A stretch of DNA of 64,000 nucleotides from Rheum nobile (Eukaryota; Streptophyta; Magnoliopsida; Caryophyllales; Polygonaceae): the NCBI GenBank assembly GCA_027886185.1, contig WOAB01000598.1:1364001-1428000 (forward strand). The letters are read 5' to 3'. Positions 1 through 9,965 of this stretch are shown here, in pieces (the stretch's first letter is position 1; each line of letters starts with the position of its first letter). A program made the position numbers and the translations under genes. The notes beneath the pieces are model-generated. The model was not told the DNA's origin, did no database searches, and saw only the letters and a list, made by a program, of their open reading frames with translations.

Positions 1-1276
1 CTACCGTTTGTGATGGTAATTTTCCCGAATCACGAGCCTCTAGATTACTCACAGCTTGAGCAATTTGTGCCACATGCTTCTCAAGATTCTGAATAGATGC
101 CTTAGTTTCAGCATCTTTCTGCATAACCGACTGAGCCAATGACTTGATCATGTCTTCAGCTGACATGGTTTGTCTAGGGTTGTACTGTGGCCTCGGTTGT
201 TGTTGTGGTTGTTGCAAGAGGTGAGGATTCTGAACATTTTGCTGGTTACTCTATCTGAAATTTGGATGATCTCTATAACCCGGGTTGTAGGTGTTAGAGA
301 ATGGATCGTACTTGGGTCTTGGTTGCCATCCTCCTACAGCGTTCACCTCAGCGTTTGACTCTTGAAGAGTAGGGCATTGATCATTTGGATGCCCCACTTC
401 ATTGCAAACTCCACATGGTCGGGCTTGAGATGGAGTGCCTTTCAGCATAAAGCACTTCATCATTTCCTTCAGCTCATTCACATCAGACTCAATCTTTGAG
501 GAGGAACCCACAGCCTTGAGACTCTCTCTCTTGCTAAATTGCTTGGAGCCTTCAGATAGCTCCTGAAACATCTCAAAAGCTTGGGGAGGAGTTTTGTTCA
601 GAATATTACCTCCACAAGCGGCATTCACCATTCTTCGTTCCTCATCCGAGAGTCCGTTGAACAAGTATAGAATGAGATCTTGATCATTGTACCCATGATA
701 TGGGCAACTTGCACATAGCCGCTTGAATCTCTCATAATACTCGTACAAGCTCTCGCCTCCTTGTTGTTCAATGGTGGCAATGGCTCTCTTCAAGCTATTC
801 AACTTCGTGGCCGGGAAGTATTTTTCGAGAAAAGCCTTCTTCATTTCAGCCCATGTTGTGATACTTCCCGGGGCAAGGTAATATAGCCAATCATTTGCAG
901 CATCCTTCAAGGTGAATCCAAATGCTCTCAACATGATGGCATCGGCAGTGACACCTCTTGGCTTCATGCTAGAACACACCGCATGAAATTGCGCCAAGTG
1001 CTTGTTCGGGTCTTCTCCAGCAAGACCATGAAAGTGAGGCAACTCATGAATCAATCCTGCCTTTAGTTCAAAATTCACTCCTTCGGCTAACTCAGGAATA
1101 GTTATAGCCAAAGGTTGTTGCTCCAAGTTAGGAGTGGTTAGCTGTCTCAAAGTTCGGTCACCCATCTCCGTTTGGTTCAGAATCTCACGGGCTGCTCTTC
1201 GGTTCCTGAAAAATGTCCGCTCAATTTCTGGATCACAATCAACAATCAAAGAATCAGTAGCACGGGTGTGAACCAT
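1..1276 (-). pseudogene. Athila-type Ty3/gypsy gag polyprotein, C-terminus beyond window
   Basis: Capsid/nucleocapsid polyprotein of an Athila-lineage LTR retrotransposon. The frame opens at the ATG at 1276 (MVHTRATDS) and reads 341 residues. A retrotransposon-gag domain lies around residues 80-220 (motif AEMKKAFLEKYFPATKL), and a CX2CX4HX4C zinc knuckle (CGVCNEVGHPNDQC) near residue 290. The frame stops at TAG (251-253), but the same frame continues cleanly to the window edge with a Q-rich stretch and a helical segment (AEDMIKSLAQSVMQ), so this is a single nonsense change, probably from a tryptophan codon, within a longer gag. The tRNA-Asp primer site and LTR sit just upstream (to the right), as expected. 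The plus-strand frames here are shadows. Family assignment is firm; expression is unlikely. Confidence 0.9.
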
Positions 1277-1338
1277 ACAAATGGTTCACACCAAAAGTTG
1301 ATAAACAAACAATTACAAAGAAAAGAACAATTATTAAC

Positions 1339-1356
1339 TCCCCGGCAACGGCGCCA
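1339..1356 (-). other. Primer-binding site, tRNA-Asp type
   Basis: The minus strand reads TGGCGCCGTTGCCGGGGA, complementary to the 3' end of plant tRNA-Asp(GUC), the primer used by Athila-type elements. It sits four bases inside the LTR end at 1361. Confidence 0.9.
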
Positions 1357-1360
1357 AATT

Positions 1361-2619
1361 TGATAGCGTATTTTCAGTCGTTCACACTATCAAAGTAATC
1401 CTAATATGCAACTAGAGTATAGCATGCAAGTAGGGAATCGTACCCAAGGGAGTTAAAATGTCAATTTCAATGTAACTACTAATTTATCAACTTTAAAGAA
1501 CAAATGGGGGGGGGAGGAATTTGGTTTTCTTCTAAAACTACTCAATTGTAATAACATAAAAATCAGATCTATCAAAAGGGAGAAAGAGTTCCACCTAGCA
1601 AGTTTCCACACATCAATTAACCAAGTTGCAATTCAGTTCATCTCATGTTCATCATAATCCTATGGATTTGTCCCAATTCCGATCTTGTGTAAATTAACAA
1701 GCCAACCGGTCTTTGCTAATTCTTACTAATTGAAAACCTAGAAAATCTCCTAAGTTCATTCAATCAATAGCATAGGGAATAAGATTTGTGGATTGCAAAC
1801 AAAACTTAACACCGCAAGTATGTAATGCAAATCGATTTCCTTTTTCACAATTGAATTCAATATACCAATCTCATACAATTGTGATTGCTACAAAAGATTA
1901 GGAATTCCACCGTATATCCCAATTCTAGCAATTTGATAACTATAGAATTAAACTAGGAGATCAATCTAGTAAACAATATAGAAATCCGAATTATGCTCAA
2001 GGAAATCAATACCAAATCCAAAGGATGAACAAGAGATTAGAACCTTACAACTGAGTTAATCGAGTGCTTCAACGCTAGACAAAACAAGGGTTTAGTTCTT
2101 GTTCATGTTCTTCACGAAATTCAAATCCAAAGGGAAAACAAAATGAAATCTAGCAATTGTTCTTGAGAGAAAAAAATAAGAGAGAAAAAATAAGAGAGAA
2201 TGATAGAGTGGCTAAATCTCAGAGAAAAACGTCCTCCTCCCCCCTAATCCGAGCCACTAAAGTGTCATTAATTCACCAAAAACGAAACGTCAAACAAACA
2301 AGGAGAAATGCGAACAGTTCAGTCGCAGGCGAAACCGCGACCAACCGCGATCGCGTCAGCCCGCGGTTTTGCCTCGCCAATGTTCTGGAGCTCCTGGAAT
2401 GAAACCGCGACCAAGGGCGATCGCGTCTGCTCGCGTCAGCTCGCCTCCACCAGCGTCAGCTCCAGCATCTTCTGTCTTCTGAACATCCGCTCTCCAATGT
2501 GTCTTCAAGCCTCGTCTTCAACTTGCAAGTGCATCCAAAATGTCCACAACGCAGCTCCGCACCTCAAGCATCAACATAGTACCAAAACCGAGCCAAAATC
2601 TCCTATAAATGTGCTAATA
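1361..2619 (-). repeat. LTR of the Athila-type element
   Basis: On the minus strand the LTR ends in CGCTATCA directly before the primer site, so the left boundary is secure. The outer boundary is placed near 2619, where the minus strand reads a polypurine-like GTTGGGGGTTA followed by TTAGCAC; no target duplication was found, so this end is uncertain by tens of bases. The segment holds a G9 run (1507-1515) and a GC-rich block at about 2333-2450 with repeated CCGCGACC and GCGATCGCGTC motifs. Plus-strand frames in this interval have no recognisable domain. Confidence 0.75.
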
Positions 2620-2639
2620 ACCCCCAACTACGCCATACA

Positions 2640-3013
2640 GAATACGGCATATCAACGAGCTTGCTCGAGAGTGAAAGTGGCGAAGTGGATGAGGATGAAG
2701 GAGAAGACTGCGATGTCGGAGACAGTGGTTTTGCAGTGGGAAGCAAAGGAGAGGAAGAGGGAGACTAGTAAAGATGTGAGATTTGGGATTAATTAGGTTA
2801 GATTAGTAGGATTAGGATTTTCTTTTACCTTTAACTTTTAGAAATTTTAATGCTTTATGTGATATTTACATTTAAAAGAAAAGTTAAATTACACCCTCAA
2901 CAATAGCAAGAATACCACAATCCGTACTGAATTCTGGTAGTTTTGCAATACTTTTGAAAATCTTGGATTTTTGCAACTTGCTTTAGCAAATCTGGTATAT
3001 TTGCTAATGGGCC
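2640..3013 (-). mobile_element. Mutator-like terminus with 5'-flank-like sequence, truncated
   Basis: Read on the minus strand, 3013 down to about 2880 repeats the phrase ACCAGATTT...TTGCAAAAATCC, then AAGTTAAATT-type sequence and a stretch ending in AATCCCAAATCTCAC. The same order occurs on the plus strand at 4563-4830 in front of a BKI1-like fragment, so this is a second copy of that terminus. The continuation towards 2640 is C/T-rich and short and is lost at the Athila LTR. No intact reading frame is present. Confidence 0.6.
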
Positions 3014-3171
3014 TATTTATAATGGCATTGTAAATTATAAAGAGGTTTCTAGAAAAAATGGTGTTTGGTCACAACAATTTATAATGATATTTTTTTACAA
3101 AAATACAAGCTTAAAACCTCTTTTTTTAGCACAAAAACCAAAGCTCTAAAACATCTTTTTTCTCAAAAAGT

Positions 3172-3720
3172 CTATTTATCACTAAAATTGCCTTTATAAA
3201 TTAGTCTATCAAACAAACCCTTAAATATAACTTTTAGTATTTTATGTGTTATATTTATTCTAATTAAATTTAAGTTTAGCCACGCAGGATTGTGCCCCAC
3301 AACGCGGAAATCATGCGTCCGCCCATGCTTTAACAGATTGGACGTGAATAAAACCATCCACAATCTCGCTAATCATTGAGTTTAATATCCAACATCTTAC
3401 CATGTAGCCTGCCCTGATCCACATAGCTCTTTTCTCCTCATCATCGGCTGGAATACGACACGTTCCATCTATGTATCCAAGCTTCATCTTGGAACCTAAA
3501 GCCATTCACACTCCTCAACTCCGGGAAGTGAAGTTTGATCCGTTGAAATGCGTCGAAACAATTTGAGAGCCTGGGTGATCTGAATTGGACAGGAACAAGG
3601 GATCGCCATAGCTGTTCTTGACCTGATTTGCTCCATATGTTGCTTCTCTGACTGGTTCTCGAACTCGTCTCCCTTCTACTTCTGCGAATTCTTCATCCAT
3701 GATTTCCTTGAAATCTTCTG
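3172..3720 (-). pseudogene. Ty1/Copia gag N-terminal fragment
   Basis: Two in-frame pieces (3700-3515 and 3505-3311) read DPLFLSNSDHPG, then GSNFTSRS, two stop codons, and MALGSKMKLGYIDGTCRIP, RAGYMVRCWILNSMISEIV. This is the order of the Copia-type gag N-terminal domain (DPLxLxxSDxPG...GxNYxxW...MxxALxxKxKLGFIDGT). At least two nonsense codons separate the pieces and the frame ends after KAWADA at 3311, so only about 130 residues remain. Reverse transcriptase and integrase are absent. The LTR-like segment at 4281-4560 lies on its 5' side and may belong to it. Confidence 0.75.
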
Positions 3721-4280
3721 CGAATTTTTTTTATGGAGAATACTAGAAATAATACGTTGATGTAACAAAATTGTTGAAACTTCTAATCTTTAATTTGGAT
3801 ATATAGAATGGAGAACATTAGATAGACAAGTTAGCTTCCCAGTTGACAAAGCAAAACGGAAGGAAATTTTAAACTAAGAACATTAAACGGATTTTACATG
3901 TTAGTTATTTTTAGAACAACATGAACTACTACATGCCCTATGGTGATAGAGGAGGTAGTTATTCCTCTCCTTATCTTGTGCACCATAATGGATGATGAAT
4001 GTGGCTTGTTGATATTAGTGAGCAGGAAATGAAACCTTACTTTAGAATACAGTTTAGAGATAAAATTTAGTTAGAATGAAGTTGGAGTTGGGATCTATTA
4101 CCACATCGATGGGAATGAGAGAAAGAAGAAGAATGAGGGTGCGGGTGAGAAGAGAAGATGAGAGACCTAAAATTATTCTTAGTATTCAACCATGTGAAGT
4201 TCGATGAACAAGTGAATATGCATGCCATTTTCAAAGGTTTATTGTAATTTTATTAGTACAATATCTGATCTAAATAGAGA
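3721..4280. other. No gene; degraded AT-rich sequence between Copia gag and LTR
   Basis: No supported reading frame. A purine-rich patch lies near 4105-4165. Position suggests the 5' untranslated or decayed part of the Copia relic; no clear TGGTATCAGAGC-type primer site was found. Confidence 0.4.
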
Positions 4281-4560
4281 TGTAATATGCTCACTATGTT
4301 TTTGCAGATTACAATCGAAAGAAATCTCTAGAACCCTAGAGCAAGGAAGCGAAATGCAACTTGTAAGCTGAGTAAAGAATATTTTGTTACAACCTACAGT
4401 GTTCAGCTAACAACTAACACTATATACTAGCTAGTCTAACTATTCTAGCTAACCGACTAATGACCACATAACGAGGCCCATGGGCTACGGCCCAATCTAA
4501 ACATAAAAGGCACTATACAAATATCACCACACATATACTCCATAATGTTGTGTCATTACA
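4281..4560 (-). repeat. Probable Copia LTR (solo or truncated)
   Basis: On the minus strand the segment begins TGTAATGACACAACATTATG at 4560 and carries an ACTAGC-rich U3/R-like region and CTAGGGTTCTAGAG near 4330, typical of short Copia LTRs. The inner boundary is not defined. The outer end lies two bases from the Mutator-like terminus at 4563, which suggests that one element inserted at the edge of the other. Confidence 0.5.
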
Positions 4561-4562
4561 TT

Positions 4563-4815
4563 GGCGGCGTAATAGCAAATATACCAGATTTTTCAAAGCA
4601 ACTTGCAAAAAACCCATATTTTGAAAAGTATTGCAAGAATACCAGATTTTTGTACGGATTGTGATATTTTTGCTATTGTTAAGGGTAAAATTTAACTTTT
4701 CTTTTAAATAGAAAAATCAGATAAATCATTAAAATTTTTAAAAAGAAAAGGTAAAAAAAAATCTTGATCTTATTAATCAATATAAAATATTAAACCTAAT
4801 CAATCCCAAATCATA
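4563..4815 (+). repeat. Mutator-like terminal repeat preceding BKI1-like fragment
   Basis: Starts GGCGGCGTAATAGC and contains paired phrases ACCAGATTTTTC and TTTTGAAAAGTATTGC. Related sequence occurs at 3013-2880 (minus), 11141-11030 (minus) and 48603-48720 (plus, starting GGCGGAATTGC). Four copies with a common GG-start and internal order suggest terminal inverted repeats of one Mutator-like family. A 9-bp target duplication could not be matched. Confidence 0.55.
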
Positions 4816-5529
4816 AACCATTCCTCGTCTTCTCCCACCCATTCTTTCTCCTCCTCTTCCTCGTCGGACATCGAGTTCACCATCGCCGTCTCCCCCCGGA
4901 AATCCTCCGCCGCCCTCTGCCCCGCCGACGAGCTCTTCTACAAAGGCCAGCTCCTCCCTCTCCACCTCTCCCCTCGGATCTCCATGGTCCGTACACTCCT
5001 CCTCTCATCCTCTTCCACCTCCTCCTCCGCCACCGCCACCGCCACCGCCTCCTGTGACTCCATCGGCTCTACCTCCTCCACCGACTCCTCCACCTCCTCC
5101 TTCGCCTCCGACCTGGCTCTCCTCGCCAATGGTATCGACGCCACCTGCGACTCCTCTCGTCACAACTCCGTCGCCGAGGATGACTCTGGTGCCGGAGACC
5201 TCCTCACCAGGAAGCTCAATCCGAACAATAAGTCGTCGACGATGAAATCGGCCTCCAAAAACTACTTCTCACTCTCCAGATTCTCGAACGTGTTCAATAA
5301 GGATCCGAAATCGGCGGTCCAGTATCCCGAACAATCCGGATCTGGTCCGGTGAAGAGGACGAGCTCGTCATTGTCTTCGTCGGCGAAGGAGATGTTCCGG
5401 AAGTACTTGAAGAAGGTGAAGCCGTTCTACGAGAAGCTCTCGCAGAAGCAGCAGCAGCAGAGAAGCGCGGTGAATGAACATGAAGAGGGAGTGCGTGAAC
5501 ATGAAGCAGGAACTTCAGAAGTTTGTTAA
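4816..5529 (+). pseudogene. BKI1/MAKR-like protein fragment (captured gene copy 1)
   Basis: The frame reads DIEFTIAVSPRKSS, CPADELFYKGQLLPLHLSPR, a Ser/Thr-rich middle, NYFSLSRFSNVF, MFRKYLKKVKPFYEKLSQKQ. These are hallmark segments of BRI1 kinase inhibitor 1 / membrane-associated kinase regulators, plasma-membrane proteins that restrain receptor kinases in brassinosteroid signalling. There is no in-frame ATG before the conserved N-terminus (first ATG at 4984, inside it). The 3' end changes frame after the poly-Gln stretch and stops at 5529, so the C-terminal receptor-binding region known in this family is not recognisable. High GC and intron-free sequence contrast with the AT-rich surroundings. 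A second, inverted copy lies at 10295-10856. Most likely a gene fragment captured by a Mutator-like element; a functional short protein starting at 4984 is not excluded. Confidence 0.8.
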
Positions 5530-5819
5530 GAGCAAGAGGAGCTGGAAGTGCTAGCTAGTTCGGATGTGACTTGCTTAAGAGCAAGAAACCTCGATAACAA
5601 CTCTCTTTAGCCATCTTTTAAGTAGCTCTTTGGCTGGTCGAACGACAACCCCATGTGGCAAGGGCGGTGTTGTTGGGTTTGTGAGGCTGCAAGGTTTCTC
5701 CGAAGATAGGTCGCGGAGTCTAGGATCTTCCACCGGCGTTGAAAAATAGCTTCAAAGTGCCATAGTTACCGGTTTTCTATGCATAACGTGGGCCGATACG
5801 GAGGTGATTCGATGTCGTT

Positions 5820-6068
5820 CGGGGATGATTTCAAATGATTCAAAAGTGGGGTTTAAGTAACTTGAGCATGACGAAGACGATGGTGTGGTCAGATTTTGAA
5901 TTTAATGAATCGAAAGATGTTTTTTTTTGGTCGAACAAGACTTGGTGGTGATGTCCACATGGGTTGCTTTGATCTTGAATGAACACTGAAGCTGAACGCG
6001 GATCACTAGGCCTCATTCGTGTCATACCTTGGTGGTGCAAAGCTAGTACTCTATAATGGTCCATAACT
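5820..6068 (+). repeat. Long inverted-repeat arm downstream of BKI1 copy 1
   Basis: This about 250-bp stretch is repeated in reverse orientation at 8566-8815 and, partly, at 6763-6945. Shared landmarks are GGTGTGGTCAGATTTTGAAT, TTGGTGGTGATGT, TGCTTTGATCTTGAATGAAC and TTGGTGGTGCAAAGCTAGTA. Copies differ by scattered substitutions and small indels, so the duplication is not recent. Paired copies could form a stem of about 2.5 kb span. Confidence 0.75.
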
Positions 6069-9000
6069 AATAACAGAGTAATGACCTGACTACGTACAAA
6101 TGTGGCCTGACAAAGGGAATATTGCTCTGAAATTTAAATTTGGCTAACATTTGAAATTTTGTGATATAACAGAGCATTGACCTGACTTCGTATAAATGTG
6201 GTCTGACTTCGTACAAATGTGGCCTGATAAAGTACATAATGCTCTGTTATGTAACACAAATACCTCTTGTTCTTGCTTGTTATCCACCAGCTTTTCCATT
6301 AGCTCTCTTTTTCATAGTTTCCAATAAGCTGATCAATACTCTTAACTGTTTATGGAGACAAAAACTTGAGTTTGAATTCTCTTGAAGGGTCCTTATCAGT
6401 TGGACTTGGTCAACTTCCTCTTATATGAATGTGAGTACAATATTTCTCTTGTTGTAACCTTTTCAATTTTGTTTCTTTTCTTACGTTAAGTTGTCTGCAT
6501 TTTTTGCAGTGTTTATTATTTGCAATCTTTGTATCTGAGTTTCTATATGCGATCATGTCCTGTGATTTGAAACATCTTAATTGTTCTTATGGATTGCACG
6601 GTTTCTCTCAGATGAGTTTTACTTGCATTTTGCTGATGAGTTGAGTACTTGAGTTTATTGGAACTGTGAATTCAGATTGCTGAAACTGCAAAGATGGGAA
6701 TCTTGGTGATTGCTTATGAAGTCTACGGGCACCTCGCATTTGTGTATTTCATTTCAAGCCACATTTATATGAACATATATACATCACCACCAGGCCTTGT
6801 TTGACCCCAAGTAAATCACGTTTTGATTCATTAAATTCAAAATCTGACCACACCATTGTCTTTGCCATGCTCAAGTTACTTAAACCCACCTCTTGAATCA
6901 TTTGAAATCATCTCCAAACGACATCGAATCACCTTCGTATAGTCCAGTGTATGTAACTGTGAAATTATATGGTTTTAAATATAAAATTACTTCTTTCAAT
7001 TTAAAAATATACACATGACTATTGTAAGAGGCATGAAAAATTAGTTTAAAATTTAAAGTTAATATAATAAAAAAATGACCTGACTACGTCCAAATGTGGC
7101 CTGATAAAGTGAATATTGCTCTGACATTTAAAATCGGATAACATTTGAAAGTTGTGATATAACAGAGCATTAATCTGACTACGTATACATGTGGCCTGAT
7201 AAACTGAATATTGCTCTGATATTTAAAATCGGCTAACATTTCAATTTTTTTAAGTTGCATTTTTTAATCTCATCAAACTGTAACATTTACTATAATATAG
7301 TATTTGCTTTCCAAATTAAGAAGCAAAACTCATACAATTTACTTTATCAGACCACATTTATACTTTATCAAGATACATTCATACAAATTCAGGTCAATCT
7401 CTGTTATATCACAAAATTTCAAATGTTAGTCAATTTCAAATTTTCAGAGCGATATCCACTTTATCAAGTTACATGTGTACGTTGTCAGGTCATTACTCTG
7501 TTATATCAACTTTAAATTTGAAACGAACATTAGTTGGTTTCGTAATGAGAAACACTTAAGTTTGCATTTAATAGTTGTGATCCTCGTTGAATTGATAATC
7601 ACTAAAAATATTAGGACAAAAGGGAAGGGAGAGATATAAGCAACACAAAATACATGTTCCAGTTCTAATGCATAATTTCAATTCACTTAAAAAATCATTC
7701 CTATATTGGTGACTTCTTTGACATTTTCAAACTTGTACCTTCTCCATAATGGTCCATTATGGAGAAGGTACAATTACATACTTTACTTTTCAACTTCATT
7801 TTTCATTCAAAAGCAAAGTACAAGCTAGGGTAATTAAGGTCCAAGAATTACTGCATTGCAAGAGACAAGTTGCAGCAACTAAGGCATCAAATTGACCATC
7901 AATTTCAAACCATCACTCATACAAATAAACTAAATGTGAAATCTTTACAAAGTTCAAACAATGATACACCAAGAAGAGGGAAATAAAAGATAAAGATACA
8001 TGTGATTTCTTGGACAAGGTAGGTGATCTTGTGTCTCATTACGGAACCAACGTTTGTTTCAAATTTAAGTATTTCTCAATACGTAACCAACCAACATTTG
8101 TTTTAAATTAAAAGTTAATATAACAGAGTAATGACCTGACAACGTACAACTGTGGCCTGATAAATTGAATATTACTCTGAAATTCGAAATCGGCTAACAT
8201 TTGAATTTCTTGTACACTCTTCAGTGCCTCAGTATAAATGTGGTCTGATAAAATTGAATATTGCTCTGATAAAATGTATATTGCTCTGACATTTAAAACC
8301 GACTAACATTTAAAACTTCATTTTTGTAAATTTTGTTACATAACAGAGCATTATGTACTTTGTCAGGCCACATTTAAACGAAGTCAGGTCACATTTATAT
8401 GAAGTCAGGTCAATGCTCTGTTATATCACAGAATTTCAAATGTTAGCCAATTTTAAATTTCAGAGCAATATTTCCTTTGTCAGGTCACATTTGTACGTAG
8501 TCAAGTCATTACTCTGTTATATTACTTACCTTTAAATTTGAAACACTTAAATTTGCATTTTTTTAGTTATGGACCATTATAGAGTACCAGCTTTGCACCA
8601 CCAAGGTATGACACGAATGAGGCATAGTGATCCGCGTTCAACTTCAGTGTTCATTCAAGATCAAAGCAACTCATGTGTACATCACCACCAAGCCTTGTTC
8701 GACCAAAAAAAAAACACATTTTGATTCATTAAATTAAAAATCTGACCACACCATCATCTTCTCCATGCTCAAGTTACTTAAACCCGACTTTTGAATCATT
8801 TGAAATCATCTCTTGTACACTCTTCAGTGCCTCAGTATAAATGTGGTCTGATAAAAAAACACATTTGGATTCATTAAATTCAAAATATGATAAATTGAAT
8901 ATTACTCTAAAATTCGAAATCGGCTAACATTTGAATTTGTTGTACACTCTTCAGTGCCTCAGTATAAACGTGGTCTGATAAAATGTATATTGTTCTGACA

Positions 9001-9250
9001 TTTAAAACCGACTAACATTTAAAACTTCATTTTTGTAAATTTTGTTACATAACAGAGCATTATGTACTTTGTCAGACCACAATTAAACGAACTCAGGTCA
9101 TATTTATACGAAGTCAAGTCAATGCTCTGTTATATCACAGAATTTCAAATGTTAGTCAATTTCAAATTTCAAAGTAATATTCACTTTATCAGGCCATATT
9201 TGTACGTTGTCAAGTCATTACTCTGTTATATTAACTTTAAATTTGAAACA
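6068..9250. repeat. Phrase-repeat region (CCTGAC/GTCAGG and CTCTGTTATA modules, both orientations)
   Basis: Recurrent short phrases are taacagagyaatgacctga, cgtacaaatgtggcctgata, atattgctctgaaattt and ggctaacatttgaaa. Forward blocks lie near 6068-6262, 7074-7245, 8112-8345 and 8812-9060; reverse-complement blocks near 7341-7520, 8346-8545 and 9061-9250, so neighbouring blocks form imperfect palindromes. Short frames reading YFVRPHLNEVRS or FQSNI are by-products of the phrase. The same vocabulary (cctgacaaa, caggacaaa, cagagca) returns inside the Mutator-like element at 49.3-58.3 kb. Function unknown; a terminal or subterminal repeat system of the element family is the simplest reading. Confidence 0.75.
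7735..7771. repeat. Perfect 18-bp palindrome with 1-base spacer
   Basis: GTACCTTCTCCATAATGG (7735-7752), T, then its exact reverse complement (7754-7771). The core TAATGGTCCAT is shared with the arm end at 6053-6064, so it may be a head-to-head junction of two repeat copies. Confidence 0.9.
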
Positions 9251-9965
9251 AACATTCAGTATTGACAAAGTGCTTTGATCCTGGTGTAATATTTTGGCTT
9301 GTTGAATGCATATTTTACAGCTTGTTGGTGCTTTCTGGTACTTGCTAGTGATAGAGCGAACTGATACTTGCTGGCGGCAAGCATGTTCTAGCAATAATTC
9401 AACATGCACTACACACTCCTTGTATTGTAGTAGCAATCTGTAGGAAATGAGTGGCTACACTAAATGACACAACATCAGTGGCTCTGCTCTTGATACTCAA
9501 TTTACATAATCCACCATTTAATTTTGGCATATTCTCACAGGTTGTTTCTTGGTTTATGATGAAGGCTAGTGGTCCATTCTATCCATTGCATACTGGAAGG
9601 CGAGACAACAATGCTTCCTTTGCTATCCTGGTGGTGATGTATATATATTCGTATAAATGTGACTTGAAATGAAGTTAGCCTTCTATGTCAAATTCAACAA
9701 GTTAAACCGGAACCAAATGTCTTGGCAAGGACAACCATGATTACAACCCACACATAAAAGGTACACAATACCAACAAAAATAAACATAACCAATCTTACC
9801 AATCTCCAATAACTTTTCCATCAGAATTTGTGCCAAAGATTATAACATTTCCAGCAATCCAAAGTTAATTACTCTCACCAAATTCACATTCACAATTTCG
9901 AGTATTTCTTTCCCTCTTCCTTTCAAGTGGGCTCTGTTCTGCAGATCTGCTGCTCTGGGTTTTTG
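9251..9965. other. No supported gene
   Basis: Short frames on both strands lack recognisable domains. The interval contains the phrase atggtgatgtatatat also seen near 6775 and otherwise looks like diverged non-coding repeat sequence. Confidence 0.4.

Noticed and set aside
1339..1356. A tRNA-Asp gene fragment
   Set aside because: Only the 18-base primer complement is present and it sits exactly beside an LTR.
4777..5144. Minus-strand Glu/Gly-rich frames opposite BKI1 copy 1
   Set aside because: Antisense shadows of the Ser/Thr-rich BKI1-like coding strand.
7255..9265. Short frames (YFVRPHLNEVRS and FQSNI type) that repeat several times and look like a protein family
   Set aside because: They are translations of the dispersed phrase repeat, in no consistent phase and without start context.
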